The notes under the pieces were generated by a model. That model saw only the letters and a program-made list of their open reading frames with translations. It did not search any database and was not told the DNA's origin. From contig QCJV01000003.1 in NCBI GenBank assembly GCA_003215795.1, forward strand, positions 1 through 64,000: a DNA stretch of 64,000 bases, written 5' to 3'. A program made the translations under genes and the position numbers. This stretch comes from Prochlorococcus sp. AG-409-F19 (lineage in GTDB: Bacteria > Cyanobacteriota > Cyanobacteriia > PCC-6307 > Cyanobiaceae). Below are positions 56,604 through 64,000 of this stretch, one piece after another; within the stretch, counting starts at the first letter, position 1; the number at the start of each line of letters is the position of its first letter.

Positions 56604-57554
56604 TTAATGACCTTTCAGCCAATTCAACATTTCTTTGTTAACCAAATCAGGGACTTCATCATGAGGGCAATGTCCAGCATTTAAAAGAACCTCTTTAACT
56701 TGTAAAGAAGCTTTTTGAGCAAATGAGCGGAATTTATCTTGTTTGCTTTTTGGATTTCTCAACCAAGGGTCACTATCTCCCCAAAGAAGTAATAACGGAG
56801 CTTCCAACTCTTTAAATAATTCATCAATAGGTTTACCTTTAAGGCCTCGTGCTTGGAATACTTTTTGAAAAACTTTAAACGCACCTGGTTCTAAGGAAGG
56901 TCTACGAATCGACTCAATTAAATAATCATCGACATTAGTAGGATCAACATAAACCTGCTTAAGAGTACTCCGAATAACATTAGGTCTGCGTAAATTCTCA
57001 AATATTAATCTCTGAATTAACGGATAAATAAGCCACTTAACAAGAATATCTCTAGAGATACCTGCACCAATCATCTTACGAAGCCTGGCACTTAATTCTT
57101 TTGGTTCAGAAATAACACTTTCATCGCTGAAATATCCAGCAGCATTTAACAAAACAACACCAGCAGATTCAGATTTAAGAGCAGCAGCAGCAGCAAGCGC
57201 CGCGTAACCTCCTAAAGAATTACCAACAATGACAGTTCGTTTTCTAATTCGCTCTTTAACGTATGCAACGATCTGATCCTTCCAAAGCTCTCCTCCATAT
57301 TCCAATTCTGCAGGCTTTTGACTACGGCCAAATCCAAGTAAGTCAATTGCGTGCACTTCGTGCGTTTTAGACAGTTCTGGAATGTTGTAACGCCAATGAT
57401 CTGTTGAAGCTCCAAAGCCATGCACGAGTAATACAACTGGGTTATTTGCAGAAGAATCATTCTCAGAGACATCGCGCAATGGACTACTTACGGAATAAAC
57501 TTCATACCCTAGATGGCTCCAAGTCGGATTGGGTTGAGCGTTGAAATCAGGCAT
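56604..57554 (-). CDS. Alpha/beta-fold hydrolase
   Basis: The ATG at 57554 gives 316 residues. Family fold: VVLLVHGFGASTDHWRYNI oxyanion segment, nucleophile elbow VGNSLGGYAALAAA with Ser near residue 121, acid in LLLWGDSDPWL and base His in NAGHCPHDEVP. Length and start resemble the cyanobacterial hydrolases often linked to chlorophyll or pheophytin metabolism, but the substrate is not known. It lies 8 bp before the mutarotase gene's start region on the same strand. Confidence 0.83.
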   Translation of the reverse strand: MPDFNAQPNPTWSHLGYEVYSVSSPLRDVSENDSSANNPVVLLVHGFGASTDHWRYNIPELSKTHEVHAIDLLGFGRSQKPAELEYGGELWKDQIVAYVKERIRKRTVIVGNSLGGYAALAAAAALKSESAGVVLLNAAGYFSDESVISEPKELSARLRKMIGAGISRDILVKWLIYPLIQRLIFENLRRPNVIRSTLKQVYVDPTNVDDYLIESIRRPSLEPGAFKVFQKVFQARGLKGKPIDELFKELEAPLLLLWGDSDPWLRNPKSKQDKFRSFAQKASLQVKEVLLNAGHCPHDEVPDLVNKEMLNWLKGH

Positions 57555-57671
57555 CAAGAAATAAAAGCAAGGGAAACGAACAAGGTTGATATCTGTCTTG
57601 AAACAACCAGAAATTTAATTATTGATTTGTTGTTCCTCAAAAAATGCATGAAATAATGATTGATCAATTTT

Positions 57672-59045
57672 CTAGATTAAGCCAACTGGATCAGCCGCTA
57701 CATCATCTGGAATTGAATTGCCTCCTCCAGGCTTTTTGTCTTTCAAAACAATCCGAAGGAGTACAGGTGCAAGAAAAGTTGTCCCAATCACCATTAACAA
57801 AATCGCAGCTTCTAAAGAAGGAGTAAGCAAACCTGCACTCGTCCCAAGTCCTAGAAAAATTAGCCCCACTTCCCCTCGAGGCATCATTCCTAATCCAACA
57901 ACTAACCGATCAGTAGGCTTATCAATTACAAATGACCACCCAGCTGCAATTTTTCCAATAATTGCAACAACCAAAAGGAATCCGGCAACAATTAAAGCAG
58001 AGCGGCTTGATGGATCTAAAGGATTAATTACTGACAAATCCATGCCAGCTCCAACTAAGACAAAGAAAATCGTTGCAAACAAGGAGACTAAAGGTAAAAC
58101 AGATTGTTGAATTGCATGATTATTCTTTGAACTACTCAAGATCAAGCCAGCCGCGAAAGCTCCCAAAGCAGCTTCTAACCCTATTGCCGTGGCAACAAAA
58201 CAACTTAAAACAAGAATTACAAATGACGCAACTACAACAGCACCAGGTGCCTTAAGTCGTTCTAACAACCAATCAAAAGCTGGAGCAGCAGTTCTACTTA
58301 AAGCAATTGCAGCTATCACAAAAACAGTGGCAGCAACAACTAATTTCAAAATTGGGGCAATTTCTAGAGAGCCACCTGTAGCTAAAGCAACTACTACAGC
58401 AAGAATTACTATTCCAAGAATGTCGTCCAAGACTGCTGCACCAATAACTATCTGCCCTTCTCGAGTTTTGAGATAACCAAGTTCTCCAAAAACACTTGCC
58501 GTAATTCCAATACTAGTTGCTGTCATAGAAGCACCAGCAAAGATTGCTGGTATTAAGCCCACATGAAAAATGAACATAAGGCCAAATGTTCCAAAGGCAA
58601 AAGGCAAAATCACACCTGCCATAGCAACTGTGAAAGCCTGAGCACCTACTGCAACCAATTCTTCTAACTCACTCTCCAAACCCGTCAGGAAAAGCAATGC
58701 ATACAATCCAAGGGTTGCCACTGCCTGCAAAGAAGGAAAAGTCTCAAAATACAAATCTGGAACTGCCTCTTTAGGGATAGAAGCGAGAGAACTTATGACA
58801 TTAATGAATCCTTGATTCAAAGCCACATGCGCACTAGGTGGAATAAGTAAATGCAAACCAGATGCGCCAATCAAGACTCCTGCTAACAATTCCCCTACAA
58901 TTGTTGGCAAGCTTAACCGAACTAGAATCTCTGCCAAAAGCCTCGCAGCAACAAAAATCAGCAAGAAGCGAATAACACCAATTAATGTTTCTGCAACCTC
59001 TATATCATGTGTACTGAGAACAGAGACAACTGGCGATAGCAACAT
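57672..59045 (-). CDS. CPA2-family Na+/H+ antiporter
   Basis: A 457-residue integral membrane protein with about 12-13 spans of the NapA/KefB type. Features: ILVRLSLPTIVGELLAGVLI near residue 40, the GASMTATSIGITASVFGEL substrate-bundle segment and AAVLDDILGIVILAVV, whose paired Asp residues match the ion-binding site. It lacks a C-terminal TrkA-N regulatory domain. In marine cyanobacteria such proteins keep cytoplasmic Na+ low. Divergent from glgP. Confidence 0.9.
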   Translation of the reverse strand: MLLSPVVSVLSTHDIEVAETLIGVIRFLLIFVAARLLAEILVRLSLPTIVGELLAGVLIGASGLHLLIPPSAHVALNQGFINVISSLASIPKEAVPDLYFETFPSLQAVATLGLYALLFLTGLESELEELVAVGAQAFTVAMAGVILPFAFGTFGLMFIFHVGLIPAIFAGASMTATSIGITASVFGELGYLKTREGQIVIGAAVLDDILGIVILAVVVALATGGSLEIAPILKLVVAATVFVIAAIALSRTAAPAFDWLLERLKAPGAVVVASFVILVLSCFVATAIGLEAALGAFAAGLILSSSKNNHAIQQSVLPLVSLFATIFFVLVGAGMDLSVINPLDPSSRSALIVAGFLLVVAIIGKIAAGWSFVIDKPTDRLVVGLGMMPRGEVGLIFLGLGTSAGLLTPSLEAAILLMVIGTTFLAPVLLRIVLKDKKPGGGNSIPDDVAADPVGLI

Positions 59046-59130
59046 GATCTAAAAAGTGAAGCCTTAATCTATTAGAAGCATAAATTACAAGATAGCCATT
59101 TTTGGCATAGTTTCTAATAAACAAATTTTG

Positions 59131-59151
59131 TCAGATCAGGTGTTGATCTGA
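59131..59151. promoter_or_regulatory. Perfect inverted repeat in the antiporter-glgP promoter region
   Basis: TCAGATCA (59131-59138) and TGATCTGA (59144-59151) are perfect inverted copies around GGTGT. It lies 60 bp before the glgP ATG and 86 bp before the antiporter start, where a repressor or activator could affect either gene. No T-tract. A regulator for it is not known. Confidence 0.45.
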
Positions 59152-59210
59152 ACTTACTAAAGATCGAATTCGAAAAGCTTGGCTAGCGTCCATCAATATC
59201 AATCTCTAAT

Positions 59211-61733
59211 ATGAGCAGCTCACAGCCTAAAGATCTGCGTCTGCCCACTCCTGGATGTTACGCAGATCCAATAAAAGCAGGTATTGACGCAGATGCAGTC
59301 TTCGATGGAATGACTGAGCATCTCTTTTTTACCCTTGGAAAACTTGCTACGACTGCAAGCCTCAGAGATCTTTATATGGCATTAAGTTATGCCGTAAGAG
59401 ATAGGCTAATGACTAGATATCTTGCATCGCAAGAAGCAATACGAGCTAAACCTCAGAAAACAGTTGCTTATCTTTCAGCTGAATTTTTAATCGGTCCTCA
59501 ACTTAATAATAACCTCCTTAATCTTGGAATAACAAAAGAAGCTGAAGACGCCGTACATAGATTTGGAATTGAATCCCTAAGCCATATTCTTGAAGTAGAA
59601 GAAGAACCTGGTTTAGGAAATGGAGGTCTAGGAAGACTTGCAGCTTGCTATATGGAATCACTGGCCAGTTTGCAAGTACCTGCAATTGGCTATGGAATTC
59701 GTTATGAATTTGGGATATTTAATCAAATCATTCGAGATGGTTGGCAAGTTGAAGTAACAGATAAATGGCTTAAAGGTGGATGGCCCTGGGAATTACCTCA
59801 ACCAGATGAATCATGTTTTGTAGGATTTGGAGGTCGTACAGAAAGTTATATAGATGACAAAGGTAAATATCGTTCTAGATGGATTCCTTTAGAGCATGCA
59901 ATTGGGGTGCCTCACGATATACCAATTCTTGGTTATAGGGTAAATAATTGCGATCGACTTCGTCTGTGGAGAGCAGATGCAACCGAAAGTTTTGATTTTT
60001 ATGCTTTCAATATTGGTGATTATTATGGCGCCGTAGAAGAGAAAGTTGCTTCAGAAACTATTTCCAAAGTACTTTATCCAAATGATGGAACTGATGAAGG
60101 AAGACGCTTAAGACTAAAACAACAACACTTTTTTGTAAGCTGTTCACTTCAAGACATGCTTAGAAGCCTTGAGAAAAGAGGAATAGATGTTTCTCACTTT
60201 TCAAAACACTGGACAGTTCAACTGAACGATACTCACCCAGCTATTGCAGTAGCAGAGCTAATGAGATTACTGATTGATCATTATCACTTCGAATGGGAAA
60301 AAGCCTGGGAAATCACTACAAACTCAGTTGCATATACAAACCACACCTTGCTTCCTGAAGCACTTGAAAAATGGGATTTAAATTTATTTCATAGTCTTTT
60401 ACCAAGACACTTAGAAATTATTTATGAAATAAATAAAAGATTCCTGCAACAAGTTCGCTTACGTTATCCAGGGAATGATGTCATCTTAAGAAAGCTCTCA
60501 ATCATTGATGAGGATGGATCCAAAGCCGTCAGAATGGCTCATTTAGCAACAATTGGTGCTCACCATGTCAATGGTGTAGCTGCATTGCATTCCGATCTTA
60601 TTAAAAGACAATTGATGCCTGAATTTGCTCAGTTGTGGCCAGAGAAATTTACCAATATTACTAATGGAGTAACACCTCGTAGATGGGTAAGTTTGGCTAA
60701 CCCTGAGTTATCTAATCTGCTTGATAAAGAAGTCGGAAAAGATTGGATAACAAATATGGAACTACTCAAAAAACTAGAAGAAAAGGAAAATGATTCTGAA
60801 TTCTTAAACTTATTTGCTAAAACAAAGCTTTCTGGGAAACGAAAACTTGCAGGATACATTCATAGGCAAACTGGTGTATTAGTAGACCCATCGAGCTTAT
60901 TTGATGTTCAAGTAAAAAGAATTCATCAATATAAGCGCCAACATCTAAATGCTCTACAAGTAATTGCACAATATCTTCGCATTAAAAATGGATCAACCAA
61001 AGATATTGCACCTAGAACTGTGATTTTTGGAGGGAAAGCAGCACCTGGATATTTTATGGCAAAACTAATGATTAGATTCATTAATGGTATTGCTGAAGTT
61101 GTCAATGCAGATCCTGATATGGATGGTCGTTTGAGAGTGGTTTTTCTTCCAGATTACAATGTAAAGCTTGGAGAGCAAGTCTATTCTGCTACTGATCTAT
61201 CTGAACAAATTTCCACAGCTGGGAAAGAAGCCTCAGGAACAGGCAATATGAAATTTGCAATGAATGGAGCACTCACAATTGGAACACTTGATGGGGCAAA
61301 TATCGAAATTCGAGACAGAGTTGGTTCGGAAAATTTCTTTCTATTTGGAAAAACAGAAAGTGAAGTAATGAAGTTAAGAGACGAAGGTTACGACCCTAAA
61401 AAATATATTGAAAACTGCGATGAATTATCTGAGGCATTGAGATTAGTGGAAGTAGGTCATTTTAGTAATGGAGACAATGAATTATTCCTTCCACTAATTA
61501 ATAGCCTAACAGGTAGTGACCCATTTTTTGTTATGGCTGATTTTGCAGATTATCTGCGAGCCCAAGACGAAGTTGATCAGGCTTGGAAAAATCCACAAGA
61601 TTGGAATCGAATGGCACTTCTTAATACTGCAAGATCTGGTTTCTTTTCATCTGACAGGTCTATCCGTGAATACTGCCAATCTATATGGAAAGTAAATCCT
61701 TTAAATGTTGAAATATCCTGTAATATCAGTTAA
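59211..61733 (+). CDS. glgP: Glycogen phosphorylase
   Basis: Releases glucose-1-phosphate from stored glycogen, supporting night-time metabolism. The 840-residue product has the pyridoxal-phosphate lysine in ASGTGNMKFAMNGALTIGTL (about residue 680), EEEPGLGNGGLGRLAACYME at the active-site side, HLATIGAHHVNGVAALHSD, and QVKRIHQYKRQHLNALQVI. It is the standard bacterial length, without the long N-terminal allosteric extension of animal enzymes. It is divergent from the antiporter and converges with the gene at 61735, 1 bp away. Confidence 0.97.
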   Translation: MSSSQPKDLRLPTPGCYADPIKAGIDADAVFDGMTEHLFFTLGKLATTASLRDLYMALSYAVRDRLMTRYLASQEAIRAKPQKTVAYLSAEFLIGPQLNNNLLNLGITKEAEDAVHRFGIESLSHILEVEEEPGLGNGGLGRLAACYMESLASLQVPAIGYGIRYEFGIFNQIIRDGWQVEVTDKWLKGGWPWELPQPDESCFVGFGGRTESYIDDKGKYRSRWIPLEHAIGVPHDIPILGYRVNNCDRLRLWRADATESFDFYAFNIGDYYGAVEEKVASETISKVLYPNDGTDEGRRLRLKQQHFFVSCSLQDMLRSLEKRGIDVSHFSKHWTVQLNDTHPAIAVAELMRLLIDHYHFEWEKAWEITTNSVAYTNHTLLPEALEKWDLNLFHSLLPRHLEIIYEINKRFLQQVRLRYPGNDVILRKLSIIDEDGSKAVRMAHLATIGAHHVNGVAALHSDLIKRQLMPEFAQLWPEKFTNITNGVTPRRWVSLANPELSNLLDKEVGKDWITNMELLKKLEEKENDSEFLNLFAKTKLSGKRKLAGYIHRQTGVLVDPSSLFDVQVKRIHQYKRQHLNALQVIAQYLRIKNGSTKDIAPRTVIFGGKAAPGYFMAKLMIRFINGIAEVVNADPDMDGRLRVVFLPDYNVKLGEQVYSATDLSEQISTAGKEASGTGNMKFAMNGALTIGTLDGANIEIRDRVGSENFFLFGKTESEVMKLRDEGYDPKKYIENCDELSEALRLVEVGHFSNGDNELFLPLINSLTGSDPFFVMADFADYLRAQDEVDQAWKNPQDWNRMALLNTARSGFFSSDRSIREYCQSIWKVNPLNVEISCNIS

Positions 61734-61734
61734 T

Positions 61735-62199
61735 TTAATTGGAACTCTTGTCAGGAAGATCTGGCGTCTGATGTAACAATCGATTCAATCTTAAGCGATC
61801 AGGATTTAATGGATCAGGAGCTAATTCTCCAGCTAACTCCCTAAATTTATCTTCTACAATCTCTGGTACTCTGACATCAAATATTTTCTCCATTAATACC
61901 TCAATTGAAAACAGATGAGCATTAATATTTTCAAGATCAGTTAAAGCTTGATGTAATTCCTCACTAGGTTCACTTTCACTGAGAACATCACCATTAGATT
62001 CTAAAGAAGCTTCGCTAAGTTTATAACCATGCTGCTTCTGAAAATCCTCTAAGACTCTGCCGGCTAAAGTCCTGAAAGACTGTAAAGCTGCCCAATTTAG
62101 CTCTTGCTGTTGGCGAAGGGTAGGGAATTCACGAACCAAGCGATCATGTTCTTTATAGAACCTTTGACAGTCTGGGCATTGGCAAGGTTCTTCAGACAA
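61735..62199 (-). CDS. Conserved hypothetical cyanobacterial protein
   Basis: A 154-residue acidic, mostly helical protein. The N-terminus has a cysteine cluster CQCPDCQRFYKEHDRL (residues 6-21) that could hold metal. The centre is Ser/Glu-rich and probably unstructured, and the C-terminal part (LTDLENINAHLFSIEVLMEK onward) is helical. Found as a conserved unknown in picocyanobacteria; no function is known to me. It almost touches glgP tail to tail. Confidence 0.65.
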   Translation of the reverse strand: MSEEPCQCPDCQRFYKEHDRLVREFPTLRQQQELNWAALQSFRTLAGRVLEDFQKQHGYKLSEASLESNGDVLSESEPSEELHQALTDLENINAHLFSIEVLMEKIFDVRVPEIVEDKFRELAGELAPDPLNPDRLRLNRLLHQTPDLPDKSSN

Positions 62200-62269
62200 G
62201 AAACTACCTATATCTCATTACCATCATGACATCATAAAGGTCACTACAAACAAAAATCTAAAAATTATT

Positions 62270-62566
62270 TTATGTCTCCTCTAATTCATCAGAACTTTCA
62301 GGAATTGGAACCTCAATACTAGTGACAACTTGAATCACATCTCGCAATCTCATTGAATCAGCAAACCAACCCATTGCTTGCTCTGTATCTCCTTTTGATT
62401 CTGCTTCACTTGCCTGATCTTCATGAGCTTCAGCTAACAATGCGAGCCAACACAAGCATCGAGCTTGAACTATTGAAAGATCTAAATCAGTAGGTTGAGA
62501 TTTAGCAATTTGCTCACTCTCTTGTTGCACCAAGAGTCGAAGTCGTAAATCGTGAAGTTGTGTCAT
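62270..62566 (-). CDS. Conserved hypothetical protein
   Basis: A 98-residue acidic protein, mainly helical, with a hydrophobic helix (IVQARCLCWLALLAEAHEDQ) and the segment AMGWFADSMRLRDVIQVVTS. Reminiscent of a short TPR-like hairpin but not a clear match. It is 70 bp before the 61735 gene and 90 bp from tRNA-Arg, and both hypotheticals may be cotranscribed. Confidence 0.6.
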   Translation of the reverse strand: MTQLHDLRLRLLVQQESEQIAKSQPTDLDLSIVQARCLCWLALLAEAHEDQASEAESKGDTEQAMGWFADSMRLRDVIQVVTSIEVPIPESSDELEET

Positions 62567-62656
62567 CTAATCTCTCTCCATAAATATACGCTAGCGAGAG
62601 AGTTGGTAGTTTGGCCACCCACTACATGTAGGTTATGCAACTATTTTTATCATTTA

Positions 62657-62730
<74 letters not shown>

Positions 62731-62768
62731 ACTGGAAGATTTTCCCTCTTCAAGGCATTATGGAATCT

Positions 62769-63175
62769 GAAAGCAGGAGAGGTGATCGCAATCGAGATTT
62801 GTTGTTTTTCCACAACAAAGTCTCGGTTGAGGAAAGTCCGGGCTCCCAAATGGTCGAACTTGCTGGATAACGCCCAGTGCGGGTGACCGTGAGGATAGTG
62901 CCACAGAAACACACCGCCGATGACTTGAGATTGAGCCATGCTCATCACTAGGACAGGCAAGGGTGCAAAGGTGCGGTAAGAGCGCACCAGCAGTATCGAG
63001 AGGTGCTGGCTTGGTAAACCCCGGTTGGGTGCAAGGCAAAGGTTTTAGGATGACCATCTTGCCTATCTCCTATATAAAGGCCGCTAGAGGCTGTTGGCAA
63101 CAACCGTCCCAGATAGATGATCACCCACTATCTAAGCTTAGATAGTGAACAGAACCCGGCTTATGACCTGCTTTC
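62769..63175 (+). ncRNA. rnpB: RNase P RNA (type A)
   Basis: Catalytic RNA that removes tRNA 5' leaders. The P1 helix is GAAAGCAGG (62769-62777) with CCTGCTTTC (63167-63175). Conserved blocks follow in order: GAGGAAAGTCCGGGCTC, the CACAGAAA segment, GGTAAACCCC near the middle, and the 3' end ACAGAACCCGGCTTATGACC. The predicted length of about 407 nt is normal for cyanobacteria. A perfect 22-nt palindrome (63126-63147) forms one of the peripheral stems. Exact ends are approximate. Confidence 0.95.
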
Positions 63176-63222
63176 ACACAATTCAATTATTAATAGCCAA
63201 ATAATGTACCTAGTAATAGAAA

Positions 63223-63969
63223 ATGACTACTAAAAAAAAAGAAGTTATTACTGTTGCAAGAATTAAAAGTATTTATACATTGCTAAAAAATAGCAACTTG
63301 CAGTTCAAAGATTTAAATAGGATCAAGCAAAATGAACCTTTTTGCATGAAAATTCTTGATGAGGCCTTAACACATACTTCAACAAACTCATCAGTAAATC
63401 ATGAAAGACTAGAGTTTCATGGTGATGCAGTTCTAAGACTCGCTGCCTCAGAATATATTCAAATTCATTTCCCTAAACTAAAAGTTGGAGATCGATCAGC
63501 ATTAAGAGCACAATTAGTCAGTGATGAATGGCTAGCTAAAGTAGGTCACAAAATAAAAATAAAAGAGGCAATGTTGATAGCTCCTAAAGCTTTCAAAGAT
63601 GCAGCTGCTACAGAAACAATTTGCTCAGAAGGTACTGAAGCATTAATCGGAGCATTATATGAATGTTTAGACAGTATTAGATCAATACAGAATTGGCTAG
63701 AGCCTTATTGGGAGATGGAAAGCAAAGAAATATTATCTGATCCTCATAAGCAAAATGCCAAGTCCGCTCTTCAGGAATGGAGCCAGGGTAAAGGGTTAAA
63801 TCAACCTATTTATGAAATCAAAGAAATGTCAAGACAGCATGGCGACCTGAAAAGGTTCTACTGCAAAGTGCACATACAAAAAGATCTAATGGGAGAGGGG
63901 TGGGGCAGTTCTAGAAAAAAGGCTGAAAAAGAAGCTGCAAAAGAAGCACTGAAAAACTTAAAGAACTAA
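63223..63969 (+). CDS. rnc: Ribonuclease III
   Basis: Cleaves double-stranded RNA in rRNA and sRNA processing. The 248-residue product has the catalytic domain signature HERLEFHGDAVLRLAAS (about residues 63-79) and a second catalytic helix SEGTEALIGALYE, then a dsRNA-binding domain (about 175-248, NAKSALQEWSQGKG and WGSSRKKAEKEAAKEALKNL). In the signature, E. coli ERLEFLGDS has Leu where His appears here, and the second catalytic Asp is Glu. The gene lies 47 bp after rnpB on the same strand. Confidence 0.92.
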   Translation: MTTKKKEVITVARIKSIYTLLKNSNLQFKDLNRIKQNEPFCMKILDEALTHTSTNSSVNHERLEFHGDAVLRLAASEYIQIHFPKLKVGDRSALRAQLVSDEWLAKVGHKIKIKEAMLIAPKAFKDAAATETICSEGTEALIGALYECLDSIRSIQNWLEPYWEMESKEILSDPHKQNAKSALQEWSQGKGLNQPIYEIKEMSRQHGDLKRFYCKVHIQKDLMGEGWGSSRKKAEKEAAKEALKNLKN

Positions 63970-64000
63970 AGAAGCTCAAGCTCATTTAATGGAATTGTCA

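Overview
The window reads as a chromosomal segment of an AT-rich marine picocyanobacterium, most likely a low-light-adapted Prochlorococcus. Evidence: photosystem I PsaD, NDH-1 subunit NdhN, LdpA, a CAAD-domain protein, a CCB-type complex assembly protein, a fused PanC-Cmk, and an ho1-pebA-pebB bilin operon in a compact, low-GC genome with many one- to four-base gene junctions. The strain cannot be fixed from sequence alone.

Layout. 1-10.1 kb (minus strand): a long ribosomal protein operon, rplC-D-W-B, rpsS, rplV, rpsC, rplP, rpmC, rpsQ, rplN-X-E, rpsH, rplF-R, rpsE, rplO, secY, with no rpsN or rpmD. 10.1-14.3 kb (plus): a structured leader region, ndhN-ldpA, tRNA-Gln, a HAD-like protein, and recA behind a LexA-type box. 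14.3-25.4 kb: mixed housekeeping genes (helicase-like protein, tyrA, carotenoid desaturase-like crtD, fructosamine-kinase family, CAAD, MoeB-rhodanese, tandem CobO, LarE, speD, recF, tRNA-Arg). 25.4-38.5 kb: GNAT, ppc, gshA, trpE, psaD, an atypical histidine kinase, rodA, mrp, hemF, a CCB-like protein and an RNase D-type exonuclease.

38.5-43.0 kb is the accessory-looking part: an LpxB-like glycosyltransferase, tRNA-Cys, a solitary family-2 glycosyltransferase flanked by long non-coding DNA, a 38-bp near-perfect palindrome, several very small ORFs, and on the minus strand near 42.3 kb a roughly 60-nt transcript candidate carrying the exact 11-nt signature of the cyanobacterial small RNA Yfr1 followed by an intrinsic terminator. 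This is the observation I rate highest.

43.0-64.0 kb: purM, panC-cmk, a low-molecular-weight phosphatase, pebB/pebA/ho1 (heme to phycoerythrobilin), icd, then a minus-strand group that joins a DUF1537 sugar-acid kinase, an FMN 2-hydroxyacid oxidase/dehydrogenase and an E. coli-type FAD D-lactate dehydrogenase, which together look like a small hydroxyacid oxidation module. Then come an aldose-epimerase-like protein, an alpha/beta hydrolase, a CPA2 Na+/H+ antiporter, glycogen phosphorylase, two conserved hypotheticals, tRNA-Arg, the RNase P RNA gene and rnc.

All calls come from reading the sequence and from knowledge of the families. No search or folding program was run.
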